From Salinibacillus aidingensis (GTDB taxonomy: Bacteria; Bacillota; Bacilli; Bacillales; Alkalibacillaceae), in NCBI RefSeq assembly GCF_039522525.1, contig NZ_BAAADO010000001.1:248001-312000 (forward strand): DNA of 64,000 nt, read 5' to 3'. Positions within the stretch are counted from its first letter, which is position 1. Every line of letters begins with the position of its first letter. Shown piece after piece: positions 17,100 to 25,258 of the stretch. The notes beneath the pieces were generated by a model. It was not told the DNA's origin and did not search any database. It saw only the letters and a list, made by a program, of their open reading frames with translations. A program made the position numbers and the translations under genes.

Positions 17100-17113
17100 C
17101 GAATATATGTTCG
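17100..17113. promoter_or_regulatory. LexA (DinR) box upstream of polY2
   Basis: CGAATATATGTTCG matches CGAACNNNNGTTCG at 9 of 10 fixed positions, within the 5' region of polY2. This agrees with SOS control of yqjW in B. subtilis. Confidence 0.8.
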
Positions 17114-17164
17114 GTTTATCAAGTGCAGTTTTTTCCAAATCCATGAAAGCGCTATTTTTGGTAG

Positions 17165-17194
17165 TTGATGAAATTGTAAAGTTTGTATTATGAT
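17165..17194 (+). promoter_or_regulatory. Putative sigma-A promoter of coaA
   Basis: TTGATG (17165-17170), 18 nt, TATGAT (17189-17194), about 58 nt before the coaA ATG. Reasonable but not perfect hexamers. Confidence 0.5.
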
Positions 17195-17252
17195 AGATTA
17201 GAAGTATCGTAAAATTTGACAAAAATATGACATAGATAAACGAGGTATATTT

Positions 17253-18182
17253 ATGGAAAACTACTCACCTTACATGACATTTACGAAAGAGGAGTGGGCC
17301 AGGCTCCGATTTAACACACCGATGACCTTAACGGAATCTGAAATTGAGGAATTGCAGGGCGTCAATGAACAGCTATCCATGGAGGAAGTTTCAAATATTT
17401 ATTTACCTTTAACCCGCTTATTTAATTTATACATAACCGGGTCCCAGCAGCTCCACTCCATTACGGATACGTTCTTTGGCAAGCAAACGAACAAGGTACC
17501 CTTTATTATTGGAATTGCGGGAAGCGTGGCGGTTGGGAAAAGCACAACAGCCCGTATTATCAGAGCCCTATTATCCCGATGGCCCAATCATCCAAAAGTG
17601 GAAATCATTACGACGGATGGTTATCTTTATCCGAACGCAGTCCTGGAAGAAAGAGGACTTATGAATCGCAAAGGATTTCCGGAAAGCTATAACACAAGAG
17701 CACTGGTAGATTGTTTAATTAAACTGAAATCCGGAGCACAACAGGTGAAGGTTCCCATTTATTCACATTTAACCTATGACATCATTCCGGGTGAATACAA
17801 TACCCTGGAACAGCCGGACATCGTCATTGTTGAAGGAATTAATGTGCTGCAAACACCTAAACCGTCCAAGCACAGTGTGTTCGTTTCGGACTTTTTTGAT
17901 TTATCCCTTTATGTTGATGCCAGTGAAGCCGATTTATTACGCTGGTATGTTGACCGGTTTAAAAAGCTGCGTTCAACAGCGTTTCGGGATCCAAAGTCTT
18001 ATTTCAATCGTTATGCCAATCTGTCTGATGAGGAAGCGACCAGAGTAGCTACAGAAATCTGGAACAACATTAACAGTGTAAACCTGCAAAAAAACATAAA
18101 ACCGACCAAGAACCGGGCAGATATTATTATGCGTAAGGAAGATGATCATATCATTAAAACGATTCAATTACGCAGAATCTAA
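17253..18182 (+). CDS. coaA: Pantothenate kinase type I
   Basis: 309 aa P-loop kinase, catalysing the first and usually regulated step of coenzyme A synthesis (pantothenate to 4-phosphopantothenate). Walker A is GIAGSVAVGKST near residue 90. TTDGYLYPN and RKGFPESYN follow, and the C-terminal half has RYANLSDEEA. ACGAGGTATATTT precedes the ATG. It is followed by a strong terminator and so is monocistronic. Confidence 0.96.
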   Translation: MENYSPYMTFTKEEWARLRFNTPMTLTESEIEELQGVNEQLSMEEVSNIYLPLTRLFNLYITGSQQLHSITDTFFGKQTNKVPFIIGIAGSVAVGKSTTARIIRALLSRWPNHPKVEIITTDGYLYPNAVLEERGLMNRKGFPESYNTRALVDCLIKLKSGAQQVKVPIYSHLTYDIIPGEYNTLEQPDIVIVEGINVLQTPKPSKHSVFVSDFFDLSLYVDASEADLLRWYVDRFKKLRSTAFRDPKSYFNRYANLSDEEATRVATEIWNNINSVNLQKNIKPTKNRADIIMRKEDDHIIKTIQLRRI

Positions 18183-18233
18183 GCATCCAAACGAAAGGCC
18201 CATTTATCCACTGAACTTATTCTATAAAATCAG

Positions 18234-18275
18234 AAAAGGCTCTGAGCTTTAAACAAAGCTCAGAGCCTTTTTTTC
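18234..18275 (+). terminator. Terminator after coaA
   Basis: AAAAGGCTCTGAGCTTT, loop AAAC, AAAGCTCAGAGCC then seven T: a strong intrinsic terminator. It probably also serves the convergent small gene at 18348-18524. Confidence 0.92.
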
Positions 18276-18347
18276 ACACATTCGGCTTTAGTGCCTTTAG
18301 TCCTACTATAAAAGCTGTCTTAATTCTTCTGTCATCTGTTCTGTACC

Positions 18348-18524
18348 TCAGCCTTGGAAAAAATGCAGAAAGATGATTAATACGGTCATGATGAACATTC
18401 CGCCAAATAGAAAGTAACCTATGAAATTAATAGGTTTTGGCAGGCGCCCTCCCCTGCCAACTGGAGCCCCTTCTACACGCTGCATATGATCGATGGCATC
18501 ATTAAAGGGCTTATGATGAGACAT
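18348..18524 (-). CDS. Small single-pass membrane protein, 58 aa
   Basis: A 58-codon gene not obvious by length. ATG at 18524 is preceded by AAGGGAGGAGGATAAA, an excellent ribosome site, and the stop is at 18348-18350. The protein starts MSHHKPFNDAIDHMQR, has a short GRGGRLPKP basic stretch, then one membrane helix (YFLFGGMFIMTVLIIFL). It lies between coaA and yqjQ, where Bacillus genomes often have a small unnamed gene (perhaps yqzJ; not certain). Function unknown. Confidence 0.75.
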   Translation of the reverse strand: MSHHKPFNDAIDHMQRVEGAPVGRGGRLPKPINFIGYFLFGGMFIMTVLIIFLHFFQG

Positions 18525-18554
18525 TTTATCCTCCTCCCTTTTCTTGTAGTTTTT

Positions 18555-19340
18555 TTATTTTTTCCGGAACTGTCCCTTTAACATTTTTTCTACTAAGTGG
18601 GGAAACAGTTTATGAATCCGGCTTCCAAGCTCCATCCACAAGGGCAGATTGATTTCCCTTACAGGCCTGTATATTTTATGAACAATTTTCTGAGCTACTT
18701 TATCTGCATCCAGCATATACCGGGCAACGGACTTTGCATAGCCTCCACCGGGGTCAGCTGTTTCAAAAAAGTTTGTTTTTACCGGTCCTAAATTGACAGC
18801 TGTCACCGAGACTCCCTGCTTTTCCACTTCCATCCGAAGACCATGAGTAAAGCCTACGACCGCATGCTTGGTTGCTGCATAACCCGCTGCTTTGGGCGTG
18901 GCCATCTTACCAGCCTGAGACGCAATGTTCATAATGTGACCTTCGCCAAACTCAGCCATGTGGGAAGCAAAAAATTGGGAGGCCTGGATAAGGGCATACA
19001 CATTGACTCGGTACATATTTTCAAACTCGGTCAATTTCATATCGGAAACAGGCTGGAATAAACCAAAGCCAGCATTATTAATGAGGACATGGATTTGTCC
19101 AAAGTCCTCAACAATCTGGTTCATCGTTCCCTGCCATTCCTCCCCGTTCCCTACGTCGCAAACGTAATAATCCGCATCAAGTGAATTATTCTGCCTGATC
19201 TCCTCTGTTATTTTCTGTAATTTATCACGGGAACGAGCTACAAGAATAGGAAAGCCGCCATTCTCCGCTACATGCCACGCTATCCTGCTTCCAATTCCGC
19301 TCGATGCTCCTGTGATGACGATTCGTTTTCCATTGATCAT
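18555..19340 (-). CDS. yqjQ: Short-chain dehydrogenase/reductase (YqjQ-like)
   Basis: 261 aa classical SDR. It has the N-terminal TGASSGIG cofactor motif, NNAGFG near residue 90, a catalytic Ser in MNIASQAG and YAATK (Tyr-x-x-x-Lys) near residue 155. The substrate is unknown; relatives act as oxidoreductases on carbonyl compounds. The C-terminus is basic (EKMLKGQFRKK). It is followed by the small membrane gene on the same strand after 30 nt, and a family A repeat separates it from the yqjP gene upstream. Confidence 0.88.
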   Translation of the reverse strand: MINGKRIVITGASSGIGSRIAWHVAENGGFPILVARSRDKLQKITEEIRQNNSLDADYYVCDVGNGEEWQGTMNQIVEDFGQIHVLINNAGFGLFQPVSDMKLTEFENMYRVNVYALIQASQFFASHMAEFGEGHIMNIASQAGKMATPKAAGYAATKHAVVGFTHGLRMEVEKQGVSVTAVNLGPVKTNFFETADPGGGYAKSVARYMLDADKVAQKIVHKIYRPVREINLPLWMELGSRIHKLFPHLVEKMLKGQFRKK

Positions 19341-19370
19341 GCAATCAACCCTTACTTTCTCATTGTCAAT

Positions 19371-19531
19371 CTGCGGCTCCCGGGCCTAAACAGTCGCCTA
19401 CGCTTTTCTTTGTCCAGCTACGGCTCCTAGGTCAAGGCGGATATAAGCCAAAGCCATTCCGTGGCCAAACCCGCGCCACTCCATGTCTTCGTCTTATCCC
19501 GCATGACCTAAACAGTCGCCTACGCTTTTCT
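19371..19531 (-). repeat. Family A intergenic repeat with an extra partial copy
   Basis: A full copy at about 19410-19531 plus a 39 bp partial copy at 19371-19409. The element is in the sense orientation of yqjP. Its first bases (AGAAAAGCGTAGGCGAC on the minus strand) overlap the yqjP 3' end and supply its TAG stop codon. Confidence 0.88.
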
Positions 19532-20479
19532 ATAAGTCATTTGATTTTCGTGTTGTTCTATTTTTACTTTGTTAATCGATTCTAAGTAATCCAATTGAGC
19601 CATTGTTTCTGATAATGTTAATTCGAACTGGGTCTCAAACTTCTTTGGAAATAGTCTCTGACATACTTCAAATGGTGTCAATGGACCATCCTCTAGCAGG
19701 AAATAAACTTTTTCGGCTCTTTTTTCCTGCCTTTTTAAGCGTTCTCTTATTATGGTATCTACCTGTTGAAACATAGGACCATGTCCAGGGTAAACCTGAT
19801 TCACTTCATAAGTAAGCATTTTTTCCATCGATTCCCGGTATTGCAGCATAGGCTTTGGACGGGGCTGATGCTTTTCTATCGGCGGTTCCAGTAATGGATT
19901 GGAAGAAATATGATATAACGTGTGATCCCCGGTCATCAGATCATGAGTAGCCGGATTATAAAAGGATAAATGACTTTGTGCATGACCTGGAGTCTCCAGA
20001 ACAGTCCAGTCCTCATGACCAGGCAATGGATCCTGATCCTTCAGAAAACCGGTTAGTTGTCCTTCACCGGCTAAATGCTGATTGCTTTTTATGGCTTTAA
20101 GTACAGCCTGGAAACGATCCGGCACTCCCCAGGTCTTATAGGAGTCCTCAAAAAACTGGAAATATCGCTCAAAATAATCCTGATCTTTTGTAAGCCATTT
20201 TTGCACAAGGGAGTGTGCATAAACATTCTGAACATGATCAAAACGACTGACCAGCCCAGTATGGTCCGGATGATGGTGGGTTAAAATAATTTGTTCAATA
20301 TCCCTGAGCGAATACCCGGTCTGTTTGATTTGATCCTGAAAAGCTTCCCAGGCTTCATCAGTATTTACTCCTGCATCAATTAAGGACAACGTCTCTCCTT
20401 TTAATAAATACATATGCACATCGCCAACTGGAAACGGTGTTGGGACGGTTATTTGATACACTTTTTCTGTTTTAATCAT
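19520..20479 (-). CDS. yqjP: Metallo-beta-lactamase-fold hydrolase (YqjP-like)
   Basis: 319 aa. The metal-binding motif LTHHHPDHTG (HxHxDH) near residue 80, then HAQSHLSF, MTGDHTLYH and VYPGHGPMF give a complete two-metal site of the glyoxalase II-like branch. The C-terminal helical domain (residues 250-319) may be a winged-helix-like cap. Substrate unknown. Start at 20479 (MIKTEKVY) has TTGGAGGTCAGGAC upstream. The last residues YRKA and the stop are encoded by a family A repeat, so the native C-terminus may have been altered. Confidence 0.87.
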   Translation of the reverse strand: MIKTEKVYQITVPTPFPVGDVHMYLLKGETLSLIDAGVNTDEAWEAFQDQIKQTGYSLRDIEQIILTHHHPDHTGLVSRFDHVQNVYAHSLVQKWLTKDQDYFERYFQFFEDSYKTWGVPDRFQAVLKAIKSNQHLAGEGQLTGFLKDQDPLPGHEDWTVLETPGHAQSHLSFYNPATHDLMTGDHTLYHISSNPLLEPPIEKHQPRPKPMLQYRESMEKMLTYEVNQVYPGHGPMFQQVDTIIRERLKRQEKRAEKVYFLLEDGPLTPFEVCQRLFPKKFETQFELTLSETMAQLDYLESINKVKIEQHENQMTYRKA

Positions 20480-20530
20480 GTCCTGACCTCCAAGCAAAAA
20501 CTATACTGAATGAGTATTCATTTATTTATT

Positions 20531-22192
20531 TTACTCCTCTTTTACCGATTTGTCATTTTTCATATTGCCTGTTTGGTAAAAAATGCGTTCAATCCCATGA
20601 GTTAATACGTCTGGCAATACGTCAAATGAGTAAGTGAGTTCCAATCTTTCTGTCCATTGATGGGGATCCTTCCCGAAAGGCCCTATATTTAAAACAGGCA
20701 TGGTTATTTCATGTAATGCGTCGTGGTCAAACGTATACCCCTTTTCATCAATAGGCATATTCATTTTTAATTGTCTGGTTTTTTGTTCGGACGTCATTGG
20801 CCCGATAAAGCTTAAATCCGAAAGACCCGGGAAAAATTCAATAGATTCAACAGCCATTTGGTGTCTTTCATGGAAAAGTTGCTGAACGAAATCAAGTACA
20901 TCCTCAATAAGCGGATGACCCTTTGAAGAAACAGACGGATAAAATGGCGGACTGTAGAACAAAACCATCATCGGAGCCAGGTCTTTACATAAGTAGGCCA
21001 AATCCTGCACAAGGAGAGTGGAAAAATCCCGATCACCTTCCTCCCGATTATTCATGAGCAAGTTTTGACGTCTTAATACTTCCTGCTCCCCATGTCTGTC
21101 AACTGCTTCTTTATATAAGCCTTCATAAAGCATAACACGTACGTACAGATCAGAATGAAAATGGTTCCTGGACCTGTTGGAAAAAGCCGAAGCCTTACGC
21201 TCATAATGCTTTTCGATCTGCTCCTTCGCCCGATTAGCTGCTTGAAGAAGTTTATTGGTCATATCCTGAATGCTTTGCTTCATAAATAAAACGTTATACA
21301 TCGAAATGGCAGATAACGGTGTCTGTACCGAATATTTTTCCTTTAAGTCCCGGTTCATCAGACTAACAGGCGGTGGTGTGGTTTCATCGCCTGCTGTTTC
21401 AATAAAGTCCTCCTGAAGCTCAAGTTCCTGATTTAAATAACTAATCATGAGGTTTGCATTAATGCCATTAAAAGGTTCACCTGCATGCGTTTCCTTCCCA
21501 TAGCAATAAAATCCAGGCAGCACTTTTCCAATGGAACCCTTATAAATGTAATACCCCTCATCGCCTGGATGCCTGCGAAATACAGGCTCACAATTCAAAC
21601 CAGCTTTAAAGCGAAGACCTTCTGCTTCCTTCCATTTTTTTAAAACAGGAAGAGCGGCAAGCATTCCTGATGAATTAGCCTCTTCGTCCGGAACGGCCAG
21701 TAAAAGGAGGTTACCGGTGAACTGTCCGTTCATTGCTTTTTCCAACATGGACAGTTGTAGAGTTAAGCCGGCTTTCATATCCATTGTTCCCCGTCCGAAC
21801 AGCCAGTTTCCTGTTTGTATATCCTGTTGAGCATCCTTAGGTAACTGATTCAGGTTTTTATAAAGTTCCGCCGTTAACTCTTTCGGCCGAAAAGCAAGAT
21901 TTACGTAAGGCCCATAGTCCTCCACATCAACCACATCAATGTGACTGATGAATACCAGGGTATCCCGGGTACCTGAATCTTTTTTTACCAAGGCGGATAA
22001 TAGCTGTCTGCCATCATCCAGGGGATCCAAAGATAAATGCTCAGGATGATCCTGAAAGTACGTTCGTTCGGATAATAAATGATGAATATACTGCACAACC
22101 GCAATTTCAGCATCAGAACCGGTAATACTTGGATAATCAACAAGTGTACACAACAGATCCGTTAATTGCTCTTTGGTCTGCCATTTCTTCAT
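20531..22192 (-). CDS. yqjN: M20-family amidohydrolase/peptidase (YqjN, RocB-like)
   Basis: 553 aa zinc metallopeptidase-like protein of the RocB/YqjN group linked to amino-acid or peptide breakdown. Metal-binding blocks are VFISHIDVVDVEDYG, GRGTMDMKAG and VPDEEANSSG; a lid domain around 230-400 and a return to the catalytic fold follow. The true substrate is unknown. The start at 22192 follows GGGAGAGCCTGAC; the upstream in-frame stretch to 22246 is not homologous. It is 51 nt upstream of yqjP on the same strand, probably one unit. Confidence 0.88.
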   Translation of the reverse strand: MKKWQTKEQLTDLLCTLVDYPSITGSDAEIAVVQYIHHLLSERTYFQDHPEHLSLDPLDDGRQLLSALVKKDSGTRDTLVFISHIDVVDVEDYGPYVNLAFRPKELTAELYKNLNQLPKDAQQDIQTGNWLFGRGTMDMKAGLTLQLSMLEKAMNGQFTGNLLLLAVPDEEANSSGMLAALPVLKKWKEAEGLRFKAGLNCEPVFRRHPGDEGYYIYKGSIGKVLPGFYCYGKETHAGEPFNGINANLMISYLNQELELQEDFIETAGDETTPPPVSLMNRDLKEKYSVQTPLSAISMYNVLFMKQSIQDMTNKLLQAANRAKEQIEKHYERKASAFSNRSRNHFHSDLYVRVMLYEGLYKEAVDRHGEQEVLRRQNLLMNNREEGDRDFSTLLVQDLAYLCKDLAPMMVLFYSPPFYPSVSSKGHPLIEDVLDFVQQLFHERHQMAVESIEFFPGLSDLSFIGPMTSEQKTRQLKMNMPIDEKGYTFDHDALHEITMPVLNIGPFGKDPHQWTERLELTYSFDVLPDVLTHGIERIFYQTGNMKNDKSVKEE

Positions 22193-22302
22193 GTCAGGCT
22201 CTCCCTTCAAAAATGATATTGACTTTTCCTTTGAAATCTCCCACAATCAAAAAAGAGTTTCCTACGCCCCACTGTTGAAACATTTTGGAAAGGGTGAAAA
22301 AA

Positions 22303-23079
22303 ATGAAAACCAGGATATTCGCACATCGAGGCGCATCCCAATATGCTCCAGAGAACACAATGCCAGCTTTTGAACTTGCATATGAAATGAATGCAGATGG
22401 TATTGAAACCGATGTACAATTGACGAAAGATCATATCCCTGTTCTTATCCATGATGAAAATGTAAGGAGAACAACAAATGGAATTGGATTTGTACAGGAT
22501 TACACATTACAGGAAATCATTCAGCTGGATGCAGGTTCCTGGTTTTCTTCATCCTTCACGAATACATCTATTGTAACATTAGAAAAATTCTTACAATGGA
22601 TTTCTCCAAAATCTTTGAAACTGAATTTGGAGTTAAAAAACAATGTGATTGATTATAAAAATCTGGAGAGTATTGTATATAACATGGTTAAGGATTATGG
22701 TCTGCTGGAGAGAACCGTTTTTTCCAGCTTCAATCCGAAAAGTATGGAACGGATGTACAAACTTGACCCAGCTGCCAACACCGCATTTCTCACGACAAGT
22801 AAAATACGGCGATTAACTCAATTTACCCGGTCCATCGGCTGTAATGGATTACATATCAAATATCGAATCCTTTCCTCACAATTAGTAGAAGAGTGCCGGA
22901 AAACCGGACTGGACTTGCGTGTGTTTACGGTTAACCGACCAGCACAAATGGACCGGTGTTATAAATTCAAATGTGCAGGCCTGTTCACGGATGTTCCAGA
23001 TTTCGCCTTAAAGCAACGGTCCAGCCTTCCGAACGAACGGACATCCAAACGAATCCATCCTTTTCAAAGAAGAAGGTAA
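22303..23079 (+). CDS. Glycerophosphodiester phosphodiesterase
   Basis: 258 aa cytosolic GDPD-family protein (no signal peptide) that releases glycerol-3-phosphate from glycerophosphodiesters. Motifs are AHRGASQYAPENT at the N-terminus, GIETDVQLTKD with the metal-binding Glu/Asp, and VLIHDENVRRTTNG with the catalytic His. A NLELKNN block also fits. Start ATG at 22303 has GGAAAGGGTG upstream. The last about 20 residues are very basic (RTSKRIHPFQRRR), an unusual tail. Divergent from yqjN. Confidence 0.9.
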   Translation: MKTRIFAHRGASQYAPENTMPAFELAYEMNADGIETDVQLTKDHIPVLIHDENVRRTTNGIGFVQDYTLQEIIQLDAGSWFSSSFTNTSIVTLEKFLQWISPKSLKLNLELKNNVIDYKNLESIVYNMVKDYGLLERTVFSSFNPKSMERMYKLDPAANTAFLTTSKIRRLTQFTRSIGCNGLHIKYRILSSQLVEECRKTGLDLRVFTVNRPAQMDRCYKFKCAGLFTDVPDFALKQRSSLPNERTSKRIHPFQRRR

Positions 23080-23215
23080 GCAGGTCCTTTTCATATTCGT
23101 TATTTTTTCAGTAAAATAAAACCATCCTGCACACTACCTTTCAATCCAAGTGGCAAAAACAGAATATACAGAACCAAAACATAAAGATTTACCATTACAT
23201 ATAGGGGGTTATCAT

Positions 23216-24235
23216 ATGTCTGCCAAGTTATTCACACCATTCACCATCGGGGATGTAACACTAAAGAACCGCATTGTTATGTCACCAATGTGTATGTACT
23301 CTGTTGTATCTCAGGATGGGAAAGTTCAGCCCTTCCATATCACGCACTATGAAAGCCGTGCAGTTGGGCAGGCCGGCTTGATCATGGTCGAGTCTACAGC
23401 GGTTAAACCTGAAGGCCGCATATCCCTGAATGACTTAGGCATTTGGGAGGATGAACACATTGATGGTCTGCTGCAGATTACGGAAGCGGTTCATCGACAT
23501 GGAGCAAAAGCTGCGATTCAACTGGGGCATGCCGGACGTAAAGCAGGTCTGCCATCAGAAATTTATTCATCCTCCCCTATGGCATTCAGCGATGACTATC
23601 AAACACCTGTGGAAATGGACCAGGCCGCTATTGATGACGCTGTAAAAGCCTTCAGGAATGGAGCTATGCGGGCTAAGAAAGCCGGTTTTGATATAATCGA
23701 AATTCATGGCGCCCATGGGTATTTAATTAATCAGTTTTTGTCACCATTAACTAATAAGCGCACGGATAAATACGGGGGATCAACGGAGAATCGCTACCGT
23801 TTCCTGCGTGAGATTATTGATGCCGTAAAAGAGGTTTGGAAGGCTCCATTATTTGTGAGAATTTCAGCTAATGAATATGATGAGAATGGTAATCAAAAGG
23901 AAGATTTTATATACTTTGCAAAGGAAATGAAGCAGCAGGGCATCGATTTGATTGACTGCAGCTCCGGCGGGGTGATTCCTGTAAAGGTCCCTTCCTACCC
24001 GGGTTATCAGGTTACATATGCAGAAGAGATCCGCAGAGGAGCGGACATTCCGACAGGTGCAGTTGGCCTCATTTCCCGTGGAGTACAGGCAGAAGAAATC
24101 TTGCAAAACGAACGTGCTGATCTCGTTTTCCTTGCCCGGGCCTTTTTACGCAATCCCTATTGGCCAAAACAAGCAGCTGATGAGCTGGGAGAAACGATCG
24201 AAGCACCTGCACAATATAAGCGTGGCTGGCGTTGA
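23216..24235 (+). CDS. namA: NADPH dehydrogenase NamA (YqjM, old yellow enzyme)
   Basis: 339 aa FMN-dependent ene-reductase reducing activated C=C bonds, with a role in oxidative or electrophile stress. With the start at 23216 (AGGGGGTTATCAT upstream), the hallmark YqjM residues fall at their known numbers: Cys26 and Tyr28 in MSPMCMYS. The His pair sits in EIHGAHGYLINQFLSP. The in-frame extension to 23150 has no family counterpart. A family B hairpin lies between this gene and rnz. Confidence 0.95.
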   Translation: MSAKLFTPFTIGDVTLKNRIVMSPMCMYSVVSQDGKVQPFHITHYESRAVGQAGLIMVESTAVKPEGRISLNDLGIWEDEHIDGLLQITEAVHRHGAKAAIQLGHAGRKAGLPSEIYSSSPMAFSDDYQTPVEMDQAAIDDAVKAFRNGAMRAKKAGFDIIEIHGAHGYLINQFLSPLTNKRTDKYGGSTENRYRFLREIIDAVKEVWKAPLFVRISANEYDENGNQKEDFIYFAKEMKQQGIDLIDCSSGGVIPVKVPSYPGYQVTYAEEIRRGADIPTGAVGLISRGVQAEEILQNERADLVFLARAFLRNPYWPKQAADELGETIEAPAQYKRGWR

Positions 24236-24255
24236 TTATTTTAAATTCCTGATAA

Positions 24256-24313
24256 GTTCAACTAACCATCAGAGGGGGATGGAGCCCCCCCACTGATGGA
24301 AGTTTCACTTTAT
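24256..24313. repeat. Short family B hairpin between namA and rnz
   Basis: Inverted fragment of family B: CCATCAG-GGGGG with CCCCC-CTGATGG, flanked by GTTCAACTAA and AAGTTTCACTTTAT. It lies 20 nt after namA and 17 nt before the rnz start, so it is in the rnz leader. It may attenuate or separate the two genes; no clear U tract follows. Confidence 0.8.
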
Positions 24314-24330
24314 GGAGGAGGTTTTTTTAT

Positions 24331-25248
24331 ATGGAATTATTTTTTCTTGGAACAGGTGCCGGCGTACCCTCCAAACAACGAAATGTGTCATCAATTGCTT
24401 TGAAGCTCCTCCAGGAAAGGGGTTCTGTCTGGCTGTTTGATTGCGGAGAATCAACCCAGCATCAAATTTTGCATACCCATATAAAACCAGGTAAAATCGA
24501 AAAAATTTTTATAACCCACTTACACGGCGATCATATTTTTGGCTTACCAGGCCTGTTGGGGAGCCGTTCCTTTCAAGGTGGTGAATCAACGGTTGAACTA
24601 TACGGACCACCGGGAATTAAGGAATTTGTTCAAACCTCTCTGGCCATTAGTCAAACCCACTTAAAATATAACATTCATTTTCATGAGATAAATGAAGAAG
24701 GCATCCTTTTTGAAGATGAGCAATTCAGGGTGAAAGTCCGCAGGCTCGATCATGGAGTATCATCCTATGGTTACCGTATTGAAGAAAAGGATAAGATTGG
24801 TGAGCTTCAGCCGGATAAATTAAAAAGTGCAGGCATTGAACCGGGACCTCTGTATAAGCAGATTAAAGAAAACCCTAAAGTTACTCTTCCTGATGGACGG
24901 ATGATTCATCGGGAGGAATTTACAGGGCCACCAAAAAAAGGAAAAACCGTTTGTATATTCGGGGATACCCGCTATTCAAAAGCTTATGCTGAATTTGTCG
25001 AACATGCTGATGTCCTTATACATGAAGCTACGTTTGGAGCAGAAGATGAGCAGCTCGCCTATGAATATTATCATTCTTCAACGAAACAGGCAGCCACGCT
25101 CGCAGCAGAAGCTAAAGTCGGCAGGTTGCTCCTGACCCATATTTCATCACGGTATCTTGAGGAAGATATCCCTCAGCTATTGGAAGGAGCTGCAAATGTT
25201 TTTCCGAACACGACAATAGTAAATGACTTTGACCAGGTGAACGTTTAG
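24331..25248 (+). CDS. rnz: Ribonuclease Z
   Basis: 305 aa tRNA 3'-processing endonuclease of the short bacterial form. The histidine motif THLHGDHIFGLPG is near residue 62, with HLHGDH binding two zinc ions. Later metal ligands are in FGDTRYS and LTHISSRY, and the EATFGAE stretch is typical. GGAGGAGG precedes the ATG. The aldehyde dehydrogenase starts 10 nt after the stop and is probably co-transcribed. Confidence 0.96.
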   Translation: MELFFLGTGAGVPSKQRNVSSIALKLLQERGSVWLFDCGESTQHQILHTHIKPGKIEKIFITHLHGDHIFGLPGLLGSRSFQGGESTVELYGPPGIKEFVQTSLAISQTHLKYNIHFHEINEEGILFEDEQFRVKVRRLDHGVSSYGYRIEEKDKIGELQPDKLKSAGIEPGPLYKQIKENPKVTLPDGRMIHREEFTGPPKKGKTVCIFGDTRYSKAYAEFVEHADVLIHEATFGAEDEQLAYEYYHSSTKQAATLAAEAKVGRLLLTHISSRYLEEDIPQLLEGAANVFPNTTIVNDFDQVNV

Positions 25249-25258
25249 GAGGGGTACT

